In this document: in pieces, positions 53,743 to 61,759 of the stretch
How the letters are laid out: each line of letters begins with the position of its first letter
Position numbering within the stretch: the first letter of the stretch is position 1
Origin: Dasania phycosphaerae
GTDB taxonomy: Bacteria; Pseudomonadota; Gammaproteobacteria; Pseudomonadales; Dasaniaceae
Direction: 5' to 3'
Assembly: GCF_026891035.1 (NCBI RefSeq)
Contig: NZ_JAPTGG010000006.1
Span: forward strand, 124,001-188,000
DNA length: 64,000 nucleotides
Notes under the pieces: model-generated
Told to the model about the DNA's origin: nothing
Seen by the model: the letters and a program-made list of their open reading frames with translations, nothing else
Database searches by the model: none
Made by a program: the position numbers and the translations under genes

Positions 53743-54459
53743 TTATAGTTCGGCGTTGTGATAAACGTTTTGTACGTCATCTAGGTCATTGACCATCTCT
53801 AAAAACTTTTCAAACATGGGCAGCGCTTCCGCGTCGATAGGGGCGGTGACTTGTGGCAGGTATTGAATTTCTGCCACCTCAAAATCTATACCCTCAAAGC
53901 TGTTTTCTAAGGCCTGCTTGGCTTTAAAGTATTCGGTATGGGGTACAAAAACGGTCATCAGGCCGTCTTCATGCTCTAGGTCGCTGACGTCCACATCGTC
54001 CATCATTAAGGCTTCTAGCACCGCCTCTTCATCGTCGTGCTTAAAAACAAAAATAGCACTGTGGTCAAACATATGGCTAACGCTGCCTTGGGTGCCTATT
54101 TTGCATTTGGTTTTGGTAAAACACAGGCGCACATCACCAAAGGTGCGGTTGGGGTTGTCGGTAAGGCACTCTATCATCACCATGGTGCTGCCGGGGCCGT
54201 AGCCTTCGTAAATGGCCGGGGCAAAATCTTCACCGCCGCCGCCCTTGGCTTTTTGTATGGCTTTTTCTATAACGTGGCTGGGCACTTGGTCTTTTTTAGC
54301 GCGCTCTATCAGGCCGCGCAGGGCGAGGTTACCCTCTGGCTCGCAGCCGCCCGCTTTGGCGCATACATAAATTTCGCGGCCGTAGCGGCTATAGACCTTG
54401 GCTTTGGCATCAGAGGTTTTAGCCATAGAATCTTTACGGTTTTGATAGGCTCTGCCCAT
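53743..54459 (-). CDS. YebC/PmpR-family protein (YeeN-like)
   Basis: A 238-residue member of the YebC family of ribosome-associated or transcription-associated proteins. The N-terminus reads MGRAYQNRKDSMAK rather than the usual MAGHSKWAN, which fits the YeeN-like branch. Domain 1 includes LRGLIERAKKDQVPSHVIEK, domain 2 EDFAPAIYEGYGPGSTMVMI, and domain 3 GLMTVFVPHTEYFKAKQAL. GGAG precedes the ATG by 8 bases. It stands alone, convergent with the LapA-like gene. YebC-type proteins help translation of proline-rich stretches in some bacteria; a regulator role is also claimed. Confidence 0.88.
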   Translation of the reverse strand: MGRAYQNRKDSMAKTSDAKAKVYSRYGREIYVCAKAGGCEPEGNLALRGLIERAKKDQVPSHVIEKAIQKAKGGGGEDFAPAIYEGYGPGSTMVMIECLTDNPNRTFGDVRLCFTKTKCKIGTQGSVSHMFDHSAIFVFKHDDEEAVLEALMMDDVDVSDLEHEDGLMTVFVPHTEYFKAKQALENSFEGIDFEVAEIQYLPQVTAPIDAEALPMFEKFLEMVNDLDDVQNVYHNAEL

Positions 54460-54598
54460 GGGTATGCTCCGAGAGATAAAAAGTGCGATTTTAGCGAAGA
54501 TAACGCCAAGATGGAATTGTTTCCCCCAAGCTTAACCGGCTCTTAGGGCGGCCAAGCTTGCGGCAGTCAGCTGCCGCTTGCAGCCGGATGCGGCTTGC

Positions 54599-55282
54599 TT
54601 AACGCCAAGGTTTTTTAGCTAGAAAAATAGTATGGCGACTGCCCTTGCCCGGGCGTGCGCGTACGGTGCGCACCTCTACTTTAAAGCCTGCTTTTTTTAG
54701 GCGTATCACAAATAAGGAGTCAGGCCCGGCTGACCATATTGCGGCCATGCCTTCGGGGCGCAAGCTGTTATAAATAGCGTCTAAGCCAGCAGTTGAATAA
54801 ATCCAATTATTATCGCTGTGGGTTAAGCCTTCGGGGCCGTTATCCACATCTAATAAAATGGCATCGTAAGCCTGTTGTTGGCCTTTAAGCAGTTCCGCCA
54901 CATCACCCACGTGTACCTTGCTGCGGCTGTCTTGTAAGGGGTTGCCGGCACATTCCCCCAGCGGCCCTTGGTTCCAGCTCACTACCTCGGGTATCAGTTC
55001 CGCCACGGTAACCTGTGAGTTGCTGTTAACGGCTTGTAGGGCAGCCGCTAAGGTGTAACCCATGCCTAAGCCGCCCACTAAAACTTGGGCCTGATCGCTG
55101 TTGTTAATATGGGCGCAGCCCAGCTGGGCAAGTACTTGCTCGGAGTTATAAACGCGGCTATTCATTAACTCGCCACGTATGCCCGACAGCCGTATAGAAA
55201 ACTCATCACCGCGTCGCGACAGTTTTAATTCGCCACCCTGATTAGGAATTTGTGCGGTGCCTAGTGCAACCCATGGAATCAT
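54599..55282 (-). CDS. Spermidine-synthase-like SAM-binding protein
   Basis: A 227-residue Rossmann-fold protein related to spermidine synthases but lacking their N-terminal beta domain of usual size. The SAM-type motif VLVGGLGMGYTLAAAL and the acidic strands VTVAELIPEVVSW and AILLDVDNGPEG are present. The enzyme's polyamine-site signature is incomplete, so a methyltransferase role is as likely. The start is the ATG at 55282; a TTG four codons earlier also keeps the frame. Function uncertain. Confidence 0.75.
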   Translation of the reverse strand: MIPWVALGTAQIPNQGGELKLSRRGDEFSIRLSGIRGELMNSRVYNSEQVLAQLGCAHINNSDQAQVLVGGLGMGYTLAAALQAVNSNSQVTVAELIPEVVSWNQGPLGECAGNPLQDSRSKVHVGDVAELLKGQQQAYDAILLDVDNGPEGLTHSDNNWIYSTAGLDAIYNSLRPEGMAAIWSAGPDSLFVIRLKKAGFKVEVRTVRARPGKGSRHTIFLAKKPWR

Positions 55283-55431
55283 AATGTGGCCCAATAAAGG
55301 ATGTAGCTATTGATAGTGTTGAGAAGCGCAGTAAGCGCCAAACAGGCGCGCACTTTAGCATAGTTATGCGGCTAAGCCGGTATCTTTTGGTGGGCTAATA
55401 TCACTGCTACAGGCTTTGCGGCGGCTAGGAT

Positions 55432-57324
55432 TTACAACTTGCTGTTTATCCATGCATTGATGTTGTTGCTTAGCACGGCTAAGGGCACGGCCCCGTGTAT
55501 CAGCACTTGATCATTAAACTCGCGCAAATCAAATTGCGCGCCTAATTTTTGTTTTGCCAGGGCACGTAGCTCTAGTATGCGAATTTGACCCATTTTGTAA
55601 GAGGTGGCCTGGCCCGGCCATACCGAGTAGCGCTCAATTTCGCGGGTAACCGCTGCCACGCTTTCACCGGTGTTTTTGTGCATCCACGCTATGGCTTGTT
55701 CGCGGCTCCATTTTTTATAGTGTAGGCCGGTATCGACTACTAGGCGCGCCGAACGAAACAGTTCGGACTGCAAACGCCCCAAATCGCCATAGGGGTCATC
55801 TTTATATAAACCTAACTCTTTGGCCAGCAGCTCGGCATACAGTGCCCAGCCTTCACCGTAGGGGCTAAACCATAAGGTGTTGCGTATCATGGGCATATCT
55901 TTAATTTCTTGCGCTATAGCTGTTTGCAAATGATGGCCGGGGCTGGCCTCGTGATAGGTTAATGTGGGTAGTGAAAAACGGGGCCAGTCGGCGGTGTCTT
56001 TTAGGTTGATCCAATAAATTCCGGGGCGCGAGCCATCTAAGCTGGGGCTGGTGTAATAACCGCCGGGGGCGCTGTCTTGTTCGTACTCGGCTATGCGTCG
56101 CACCTCTACACTGGCTTTGGGCAGGGTGAGCAAAATATTGGGTAGCAAAGCTTCTACCGTTTGCATTTGCTTGTTTAAGTCGGCTAATAGTTTTTGCCGG
56201 CCGGCGTCGGTGTTGGGGTAGAGAAAGGAGGGCTCCTCAGTCATGGCGATAAAGCGAGTCATCACATCGCCTTCGCTGCGGCCTAGGGATGTTAATAGGC
56301 TGTCGATTTCCCCTTGTATGCGTTTAACTTCTGCTAAGCCTAATTGGTGAACTTGCTCTGGGGTTTTATCACCTGCGCCATAATTTTGTAGCGCCAGCTG
56401 GTAGCGTTTTTCACCGTCGGCCAGCGCCCAGATACCCGCTTCAGTTTGCGCTTGGGGCAAGATTTCTTGTAGCGCTGCAGCCAGTGCTGCATATCCGGGG
56501 TAAACCTTATCGTTGATAATTGTTGCCGCTCTAGCCACATAGGTGGCGCGTTGCTGGGCGGTGATTTCGGTAACGGCTGTTAAGCGGCTGCCTAGTGAGC
56601 TGGCCAAGGGGTTATCGGCAGCGGCGGGTTTAGTCATGCTGGCGATCACATTGAGCGCACCTTGAATGGCAAATTGCGGCGGGGTTACTCCCTGCTTGGC
56701 GTCAAAGCGCACCACGTCGGCGTGCTCGCTAAGCGCTGGCCCTAATAGACTTAAGCGGGTTAAATAATCTTCTACATCGTTGGCATTGTTAAGCGGGTGT
56801 TCGGTTTGCAAAGCGCGGGGTAGCTCTATATGTATGCCTGATAGTTGTGAAACCGGGTAGGGGGTAAATATATTGAGCGGGCTAAAGCCGCCAAAAACAT
56901 AGGGCTCAAATTTTTCTGTCATCGCTAGCGATGCGGCGACTACATCGTAGGTGGTGGCCGCGGTGCCACTTAGCGCGGCTCTATTTATTTTGCTTAAATC
57001 CGCAGCCATGCGGGCGCGCAAGGCTTTAGCGGTAGCGATGCTGTTAACGGAATAATCCCCTAGCTTGTCATTAAATTTGATACCTAAGTAGTCTTCAGTA
57101 ACTCCCAAGCTGGTTGCTAGTGTGGGCGCTAGGCGTAATAGGGTTTTGCTATATTCATCCATCATCGCTAAAAAAGCCGCCGAGGCAGTATTTTGCATTT
57201 GCTGCTCAGCGCCTAAGGGTGAACTGGTTTTCGGTGTTAGTGGGGGTGTAGTTGCACTAGGGTCCGTGCAGGCAACAAGGCCGGTAGCAATAGCGAGGCT
57301 GAGCAAGGTTTTTATGGGGCGCAT
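55432..57324 (-). CDS. DUF885 family lipoprotein (predicted metallopeptidase)
   Basis: A 630-residue secreted protein. The signal peptide ends in the lipobox LVAC (Cys19), followed by a Pro/Thr-rich linker. The DUF885 domain carries the zinc-binding set His458-Glu459 and His464/His465 (YHEASPGHHLQ), so it is probably a carboxypeptidase-like zinc peptidase in the periplasm or on the outer membrane. The glutamate-rich segment WSPYGEGWALYAELLAKELG, typical of the family's third ligand region, is seen as FSPYGEGWALYAE. AGGA lies 8 bases before the ATG. No neighbours share its strand closely; it appears monocistronic. Confidence 0.88.
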   Translation of the reverse strand: MRPIKTLLSLAIATGLVACTDPSATTPPLTPKTSSPLGAEQQMQNTASAAFLAMMDEYSKTLLRLAPTLATSLGVTEDYLGIKFNDKLGDYSVNSIATAKALRARMAADLSKINRAALSGTAATTYDVVAASLAMTEKFEPYVFGGFSPLNIFTPYPVSQLSGIHIELPRALQTEHPLNNANDVEDYLTRLSLLGPALSEHADVVRFDAKQGVTPPQFAIQGALNVIASMTKPAAADNPLASSLGSRLTAVTEITAQQRATYVARAATIINDKVYPGYAALAAALQEILPQAQTEAGIWALADGEKRYQLALQNYGAGDKTPEQVHQLGLAEVKRIQGEIDSLLTSLGRSEGDVMTRFIAMTEEPSFLYPNTDAGRQKLLADLNKQMQTVEALLPNILLTLPKASVEVRRIAEYEQDSAPGGYYTSPSLDGSRPGIYWINLKDTADWPRFSLPTLTYHEASPGHHLQTAIAQEIKDMPMIRNTLWFSPYGEGWALYAELLAKELGLYKDDPYGDLGRLQSELFRSARLVVDTGLHYKKWSREQAIAWMHKNTGESVAAVTREIERYSVWPGQATSYKMGQIRILELRALAKQKLGAQFDLREFNDQVLIHGAVPLAVLSNNINAWINSKL

Positions 57325-57557
57325 AGCGTGAGTCCTGTTTCATTGGGTGGTATAGCGGTGTTACACGTGCGGTTAATTAAGTGACGTATAGGGTGGTATA
57401 AACCTCAATACTATAGCCTTGGTTAGTTTTTTTATTGGCCATAGTGCATGGTGAGGCTCTTAGCCTAGCATTGATTAATAATATTAATATCAAGCTTAAT
57501 AATTAGCAGAAGATCCATAATTTCTCAAAATATAAGCAATAACTATTATATTTATCG

Positions 57558-57563
57558 TATACT
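57558..57563 (+). promoter_or_regulatory. Possible -10 of the MFS gene
   Basis: TATACT in a very A+T-rich leader, 19 bases before the GTG start; no clear -35. Confidence 0.35.
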
Positions 57564-57581
57564 ATTTGCCCTTTTATCTTC

Positions 57582-58772
57582 GTGAATAAGCACTGTATGT
57601 ACACTAGCGATAGCCCCATAAACGACAAGGCCAATTACCCGCGCAGTTTAATCGCCATTTTAATTAGCGTAATGGTGGTGGGTACCACCATTAGCATGAG
57701 CTTACAGTTGCTGTCGCTAATTATGGACGCCCGTGGTTATGGCACTGACATTATAGGCATGCACTCGGCTATGACTGCCGTAGCGATATTAACGGTGGGG
57801 CCGTTTGTACCTAAATTAATGTCGCGTATAAACTCGGTGATATTAATGTATATAGGCATAGCTATTATTGCTGTGTCCTTGTTTAGTTTGGCCCATAGCC
57901 AAGATATGTTTAGCTGGTTTTTTTATCGCTATTTTTTAGGCTTGGGTATATGCCTGGTGTGGGTAATTAGCGAAACCTGTATTAACGCTCTAGCTGAAGA
58001 GCATAACCGCGGCCGCATTATGGGTTTATACGGCTGTTTTTTTGCGGTGGGCTTTGCTTTGGGGCCTATTATTTTAATGTTAGTAGGCAGTGAAGGCTTG
58101 CTGCCTTTTTACATAGGTATAGCTATTGTGTTGGTGTCGGCTATACCGCTGTATTATTTGGGGCAAATAGAGATAGATTTTGCTGGCCACGATAACTATG
58201 GCTTTTGGCACATAGGGCGGCAGTCACCGGTGCTTTATATTATTGGTTTTACGGCGGGCTTTGTCGAAGTCTCGGTTTATGCTCTGCTGCATATCTACGG
58301 CATACACATCAATTTACCCGTGCAAGATGCCATGGTTATGCTCAGTGTATTTGTAATTGGCAGTGTGGTTTTGCAGCCAGTGATAGGCCGTTGCGCCGAT
58401 AAATTTAGTTTGCGCAATGTGTTTTTAATGGTGACCTTGCTCTGTGCTGCTGCGGCACTCTTGTTACCCTTTACCATACATAACCCTTGGCTGCTGTGGC
58501 CTATGGTATTTGTGTGGGGCGGGGTAGCGATAGGGATTTATACCGCCGGTATTATCGGCATAGGCCACCGCTTTAATGGTGATGAGTTAGCCGCTGCTAA
58601 TTCTGGTTTTATTATGATGTATGCGGGCGGTACTTTGTTAGGCCCCAGTATTTCAGGCTACGCTATGAAATGGTCAGACCCGCAGGGCTTTGTGTGGGCA
58701 TTGGCGCTAAGCAGTATTTTATGTTTTTGCTTAGTGTGGTGGTTTAGGGGCGGCTTGGGTAAAAAGGTCTAG
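57582..58772 (+). CDS. MFS transporter
   Basis: A 396-residue inner-membrane carrier with 12 predicted helices of the major facilitator superfamily, closest in style to the YcaD-like branch. The A-loop after helix 2 has only a partial MFS motif (KLMSRINSVILMYIG), while helix 4/5 and the central loop are typical (NRGRIMGLYGCFFAVGFALGP). Substrate unknown. The start is GTG at 57582; an ATG at 57597 is an alternative. The gene is convergent with the C39-like peptidase gene, 28 bases apart. Confidence 0.85.
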   Translation: MNKHCMYTSDSPINDKANYPRSLIAILISVMVVGTTISMSLQLLSLIMDARGYGTDIIGMHSAMTAVAILTVGPFVPKLMSRINSVILMYIGIAIIAVSLFSLAHSQDMFSWFFYRYFLGLGICLVWVISETCINALAEEHNRGRIMGLYGCFFAVGFALGPIILMLVGSEGLLPFYIGIAIVLVSAIPLYYLGQIEIDFAGHDNYGFWHIGRQSPVLYIIGFTAGFVEVSVYALLHIYGIHINLPVQDAMVMLSVFVIGSVVLQPVIGRCADKFSLRNVFLMVTLLCAAAALLLPFTIHNPWLLWPMVFVWGGVAIGIYTAGIIGIGHRFNGDELAAANSGFIMMYAGGTLLGPSISGYAMKWSDPQGFVWALALSSILCFCLVWWFRGGLGKKV

Positions 58773-58800
58773 CTAAAAAAATACTAAAATTTCAGCGTTT

Positions 58801-59820
58801 TTAATTTAACTGTGGGCAGGAGTTAAGTTGGCATTGTGATAGTGTTTTAGCTTCTACTTTTATTGCGGCTGCAGAATGGTTTTGTATTTCTTTGAGGCTG
58901 GCCTGTAAATTTTTATCTGTTGGTTTGATGGCCAGCGCGCACTCAATAGCTTGTTTGGCTTGCACTGGGCAGTTGAGTTTTTGCAGTGTATAAGCAAGAT
59001 TATTCCAGCCCTGCGAGGCTAGCGGCTGTGCTTGTAAATAGGCAGCGTAATATTGTTGCGCTTGAGCATAGTTACCCTGTGCATAGGCTGCGTTACCCGC
59101 AGCAAAATTTGCCAGCGTTTGCTGGGGCCATGCGTTTAATACGGCTTGATAGGCCGCTAAGGCGGCCTGTACTTCCCCGACTTGCTCTAGATGATTGGCT
59201 GCTTGTATAAGCTCAGTTGCGCTAGCGGTTGCAGGTAGTTGCTGCGGCTGTTTGATAACCACTGCCCATGAGTTAGCGCGACGCCAGGTTTTAACAAATA
59301 AATCAAAACTCACCTCATGTTTTAACTTATCCCCTGAGCGCAGGCTGATAGTTTGTTGGTTTAAGTCGTAGCCCATAGCCACACTAAAATGCCAGCGCGG
59401 CAGCCAATCAAAGGCTAGGTTTTGCATAATGAGTACCGGGTTGCCTGCGTTAATCTCGGTTAGCACAGCGTTTAAATCGGGCTTTAGTGGGTAAACTAAT
59501 AAACCATAGCGTCTGGCTCGCGCCACCATCTCGGTGGTTACTGCGCCTTCTTTGCCGGGTATATATATTTTATCGCGCAATTGTTCGGGGCTGGCGTTTA
59601 TGCCCTGCGCCCCTAACATAGTTGCTAACGAGGCGGGGCCGCACTGGTCATTAATTTGTGGATGATGCGGTAGGCCTTTAATTTCATAACTACGGGCAAG
59701 TTGGCTATAGCGAGGGTTGTTTTTATCTATGGCTATGCCAGTGCAGGCCGTTAAAGCGCAGAGGCTTAAAGCTAATAGGCTCTTGCCAACCTGCGCTAAG
59801 CGGGATAAATAGCAGGGCAT
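58801..59820 (-). CDS. PA2778-family C39-like cysteine peptidase lipoprotein with TPR repeats
   Basis: A 339-residue lipoprotein: signal peptide with lipobox LTAC (Cys26), a C39-like papain-fold domain with the nucleophile Cys60 in NDQCGPASLATMLG and the partner His144 in PRWHFSVAMGYD, then TPR repeats (about 205-310, NFAAGNAAYAQGNYAQAQQYY). C39 domains usually cleave double-glycine leaders in ABC exporters; here the domain is periplasmic, without an ABC part. It follows the PA2779-like gene with a 3-base gap; the pair is conserved in Pseudomonas and relatives. The substrate is unknown. Confidence 0.87.
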   Translation of the reverse strand: MPCYLSRLAQVGKSLLALSLCALTACTGIAIDKNNPRYSQLARSYEIKGLPHHPQINDQCGPASLATMLGAQGINASPEQLRDKIYIPGKEGAVTTEMVARARRYGLLVYPLKPDLNAVLTEINAGNPVLIMQNLAFDWLPRWHFSVAMGYDLNQQTISLRSGDKLKHEVSFDLFVKTWRRANSWAVVIKQPQQLPATASATELIQAANHLEQVGEVQAALAAYQAVLNAWPQQTLANFAAGNAAYAQGNYAQAQQYYAAYLQAQPLASQGWNNLAYTLQKLNCPVQAKQAIECALAIKPTDKNLQASLKEIQNHSAAAIKVEAKTLSQCQLNSCPQLN

Positions 59821-59823
59821 AAA

Positions 59824-60222
59824 TTATTTATTAATGCATTTTACAAAGGTGAATACGTCGGTGGCACACAGCATATCGGTAATAATAAAGACGATAAAAA
59901 TAGTGAGTAATACACCGACAATGCCGCCTGCTGGTTGCTGCGCTAACTCCTCGTTTAGTTGTTGAATTTCGGCAGGGGTTAAACTGGCGATGCGGTCGTT
60001 TAGTTGTTGTGGGTCTACGCCTAAGTCTTCCAGTTGCTGTTTAAGTTCATCACTGGCTAGGGCTGACTGTAATTGCTGTTGGCTATAGTTTAAGCCCTCT
60101 GAGTGGATCACCGTGCTGGTAGGTACCATGGTAGCTTGGGTATGAGCGCCAATTAAGCCGCTAAGCATAATTAAAACGATTAAGCATTTTTTTAACATTT
60201 TACTATCGAGTAAATTTTGCAT
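59824..60222 (-). CDS. PA2779-family protein
   Basis: A 132-residue protein with a signal-like helix (about 10-28), an acidic helical centre (DELKQQLEDLGVDPQQLNDR, LTPAEIQQLNEELAQ), and a C-terminal helix (GGIVGVLLTIFIVFIITDMLC) ending in basic KCINK. This matches the short partner protein found with PA2778-type peptidases. The glycine-glycine before the last helix and the short hydrophobic tail make it a possible substrate of the peptidase, an inference only. GGAGAG lies upstream of the ATG at 60222. Confidence 0.8.
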   Translation of the reverse strand: MQNLLDSKMLKKCLIVLIMLSGLIGAHTQATMVPTSTVIHSEGLNYSQQQLQSALASDELKQQLEDLGVDPQQLNDRIASLTPAEIQQLNEELAQQPAGGIVGVLLTIFIVFIITDMLCATDVFTFVKCINK

Positions 60223-60370
60223 AGTTGTCTCTCCACAATTTTGATTGCTTATTGGCGATGTTGATTAGCTGGCTAAATATTACCGCAATAAGTTGTTCCT
60301 GTAGTGTAGTTGCTAATGGTTTGTTAGCCACGTCACAGAGTGGTATGGCTTTAGCCATAGTTCAATTACT

Positions 60371-60410
60371 GCTATCGCTATGGACACCGGCATACGCCGG
60401 TGTGACGAGT
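60371..60410. repeat. Direct 40-bp repeat, copy 1
   Basis: GCTATCGCTATGGACACCGG and on to GACGAGT. It contains the palindrome ACACCGGC/GCCGGTGT (60384-60391 with 60396-60403). A second copy at 60529 differs at 5 positions. Confidence 0.8.
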
Positions 60411-60528
60411 GCGCGGCTTGTTGAGTGGGCAGTGTGCTGTGTGAGCGATGCTAAATATTCGTCCTGTTGCTGAGGGCAGTCATTCCGCCATGCTTGTGGC
60501 TGCAATCCAGGCGTTTGTCTCAGTTGCT

Positions 60529-60568
60529 GCTATCGCTATGGACAGCGGCTTGCGCCAGTGCGACGAGT
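60529..60568. repeat. Direct 40-bp repeat, copy 2
   Basis: Same layout as 60371-60410 (35 of 40 bases identical), with the palindrome partly decayed. It lies in the 422-base gap between the PA2779-like gene and the PepSY gene. Confidence 0.8.
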
Positions 60569-60593
60569 ACGTAGTTGCTGGATGGTATTGGTC

Positions 60594-60618
60594 ATTCCGG
60601 CATGTTTTTAGCCGGAAT
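60594..60618. repeat. Palindrome ATTCCGGC/GCCGGAAT
   Basis: An 8-bp perfect stem with a 9-base loop, flanked by GTC and CC as in the ATACCGGC palindromes at 23368 and 24835. It lies 27 bases past the PepSY gene's stop and could help end that transcript. The rest of the 60223-60644 gap holds no gene. Confidence 0.7.
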
Positions 60619-60644
60619 CCAAAAGCTAGTTTCAGTTATTGCTA

Positions 60645-61739
60645 TTAGTGCTTCACTGAACGGCGGCGGCTCCATTTGCGCCACCATAAATACGTGCCGG
60701 TAAAAAATAAAAAGGCGGGTAGGGTGCCTACTAATAGCCAGAGTATGCGTCCGGCCAGCCCCAGCGCATCGGCGTTATGCAAGGGGAATACCCACGTTAA
60801 AATACTATTGCCTATGGGGGCCTGGCTTGCATCCCAAGTACCCAGCACTACACCCGTATAGGGGTTTAACCAAATGGAGCTGGCACCGTGGTTGGTCCAG
60901 GGCTCGCCGGTAAAGTTGGCGCTTAGGCGCAGGCTATGTTGCGCTTGTTGCGGTAAAAAAATGCGTTTTATTTCGCTATTGGGTACCGCGGCTTTGGCAT
61001 TTGCTAGTAGGCTATCCAGCGGCAGTTGCTGGCCTTGGGGGCTAACCGTGTAGCTGGGTTTGCTGGTGATAGGGGCAACACTATTAATAATGGCCGCCGT
61101 GGGTTTGGGGAAGATCATGGCGATACCGGTAATAGCGCACAAGCTTAATACTGGCACGCTGGCTACGCCTATGACTCTGTGCAAGTCCCAAAAAAATCGT
61201 GTGGTGCTGGCCTGCCGGTTAATACGCAGCGCCTGATGCCAGCGGCCACGGCGGCGCGGCCACCATAAAATAACGCCGCTGATACTAAAAAATAATAACA
61301 CCAAGCCCATTATGCCCACGACGATTTCGCCATTGTGGCCGGATAATAAAGTGTAATGAAAACGATATAGCCAGCTCATGGGGTAGTAACCCCACTCTCG
61401 CACAGCTAACACTTGTGCGGTGCTGGGGCCGACGCTGACTTCCAGCCGTGCATTAGCGGGCGGCGGGCCGTTAAATCTAACAGTGTGAGGCGAGCCAGCT
61501 TGCCTGGCTAAATAAATCCTAGTGGCTATTGCGTCTGCGGGCACTGCCGCTTTGGCGGCGGTGAGCACTTGCTGCAATTTGGCCGCAGGCTGCTGGGCTG
61601 GCTCCTGCAGTTGCGGGGTGAGGATTTCATCTAAGGCGTGATCAAATACCAGCAGGCTGCCGCTGAGGCCTATAAGGGCAATAATTGCCCCCAGCAGCAA
61701 ACCGCAGTATTTATGTAGGGTGAACATGGTTTGCCGCAT
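60645..61739 (-). CDS. PepSY-associated membrane protein (iron-uptake type)
   Basis: A 364-residue inner-membrane protein with four main helices (about 13-33, 143-163, 188-212, 332-355) and a periplasmic PepSY region. The start TLHKYCGLLLGAIIALIGLSG and the loop WWPRRRGRWHQALRINRQAS with FFWDLHRVIG are typical of PiuB/FpvG-like PepSY proteins, several of which help ferric-siderophore reduction or use. It begins 20 bases after the siderophore receptor gene's stop and is probably in the same Fur-controlled operon. Confidence 0.85.
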   Translation of the reverse strand: MRQTMFTLHKYCGLLLGAIIALIGLSGSLLVFDHALDEILTPQLQEPAQQPAAKLQQVLTAAKAAVPADAIATRIYLARQAGSPHTVRFNGPPPANARLEVSVGPSTAQVLAVREWGYYPMSWLYRFHYTLLSGHNGEIVVGIMGLVLLFFSISGVILWWPRRRGRWHQALRINRQASTTRFFWDLHRVIGVASVPVLSLCAITGIAMIFPKPTAAIINSVAPITSKPSYTVSPQGQQLPLDSLLANAKAAVPNSEIKRIFLPQQAQHSLRLSANFTGEPWTNHGASSIWLNPYTGVVLGTWDASQAPIGNSILTWVFPLHNADALGLAGRILWLLVGTLPAFLFFTGTYLWWRKWSRRRSVKH

Positions 61740-61759
61740 GGGGAGTAAAGCCTTAAAAG

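Noticed and set aside
54560..54577. Hairpin GCGGCAG/CTGCCGC between the spermidine-synthase-like and YebC genes as a terminator
   Set aside because: Short stem, no T-run on either strand, and it lies upstream rather than downstream of the YebC-family gene's start.
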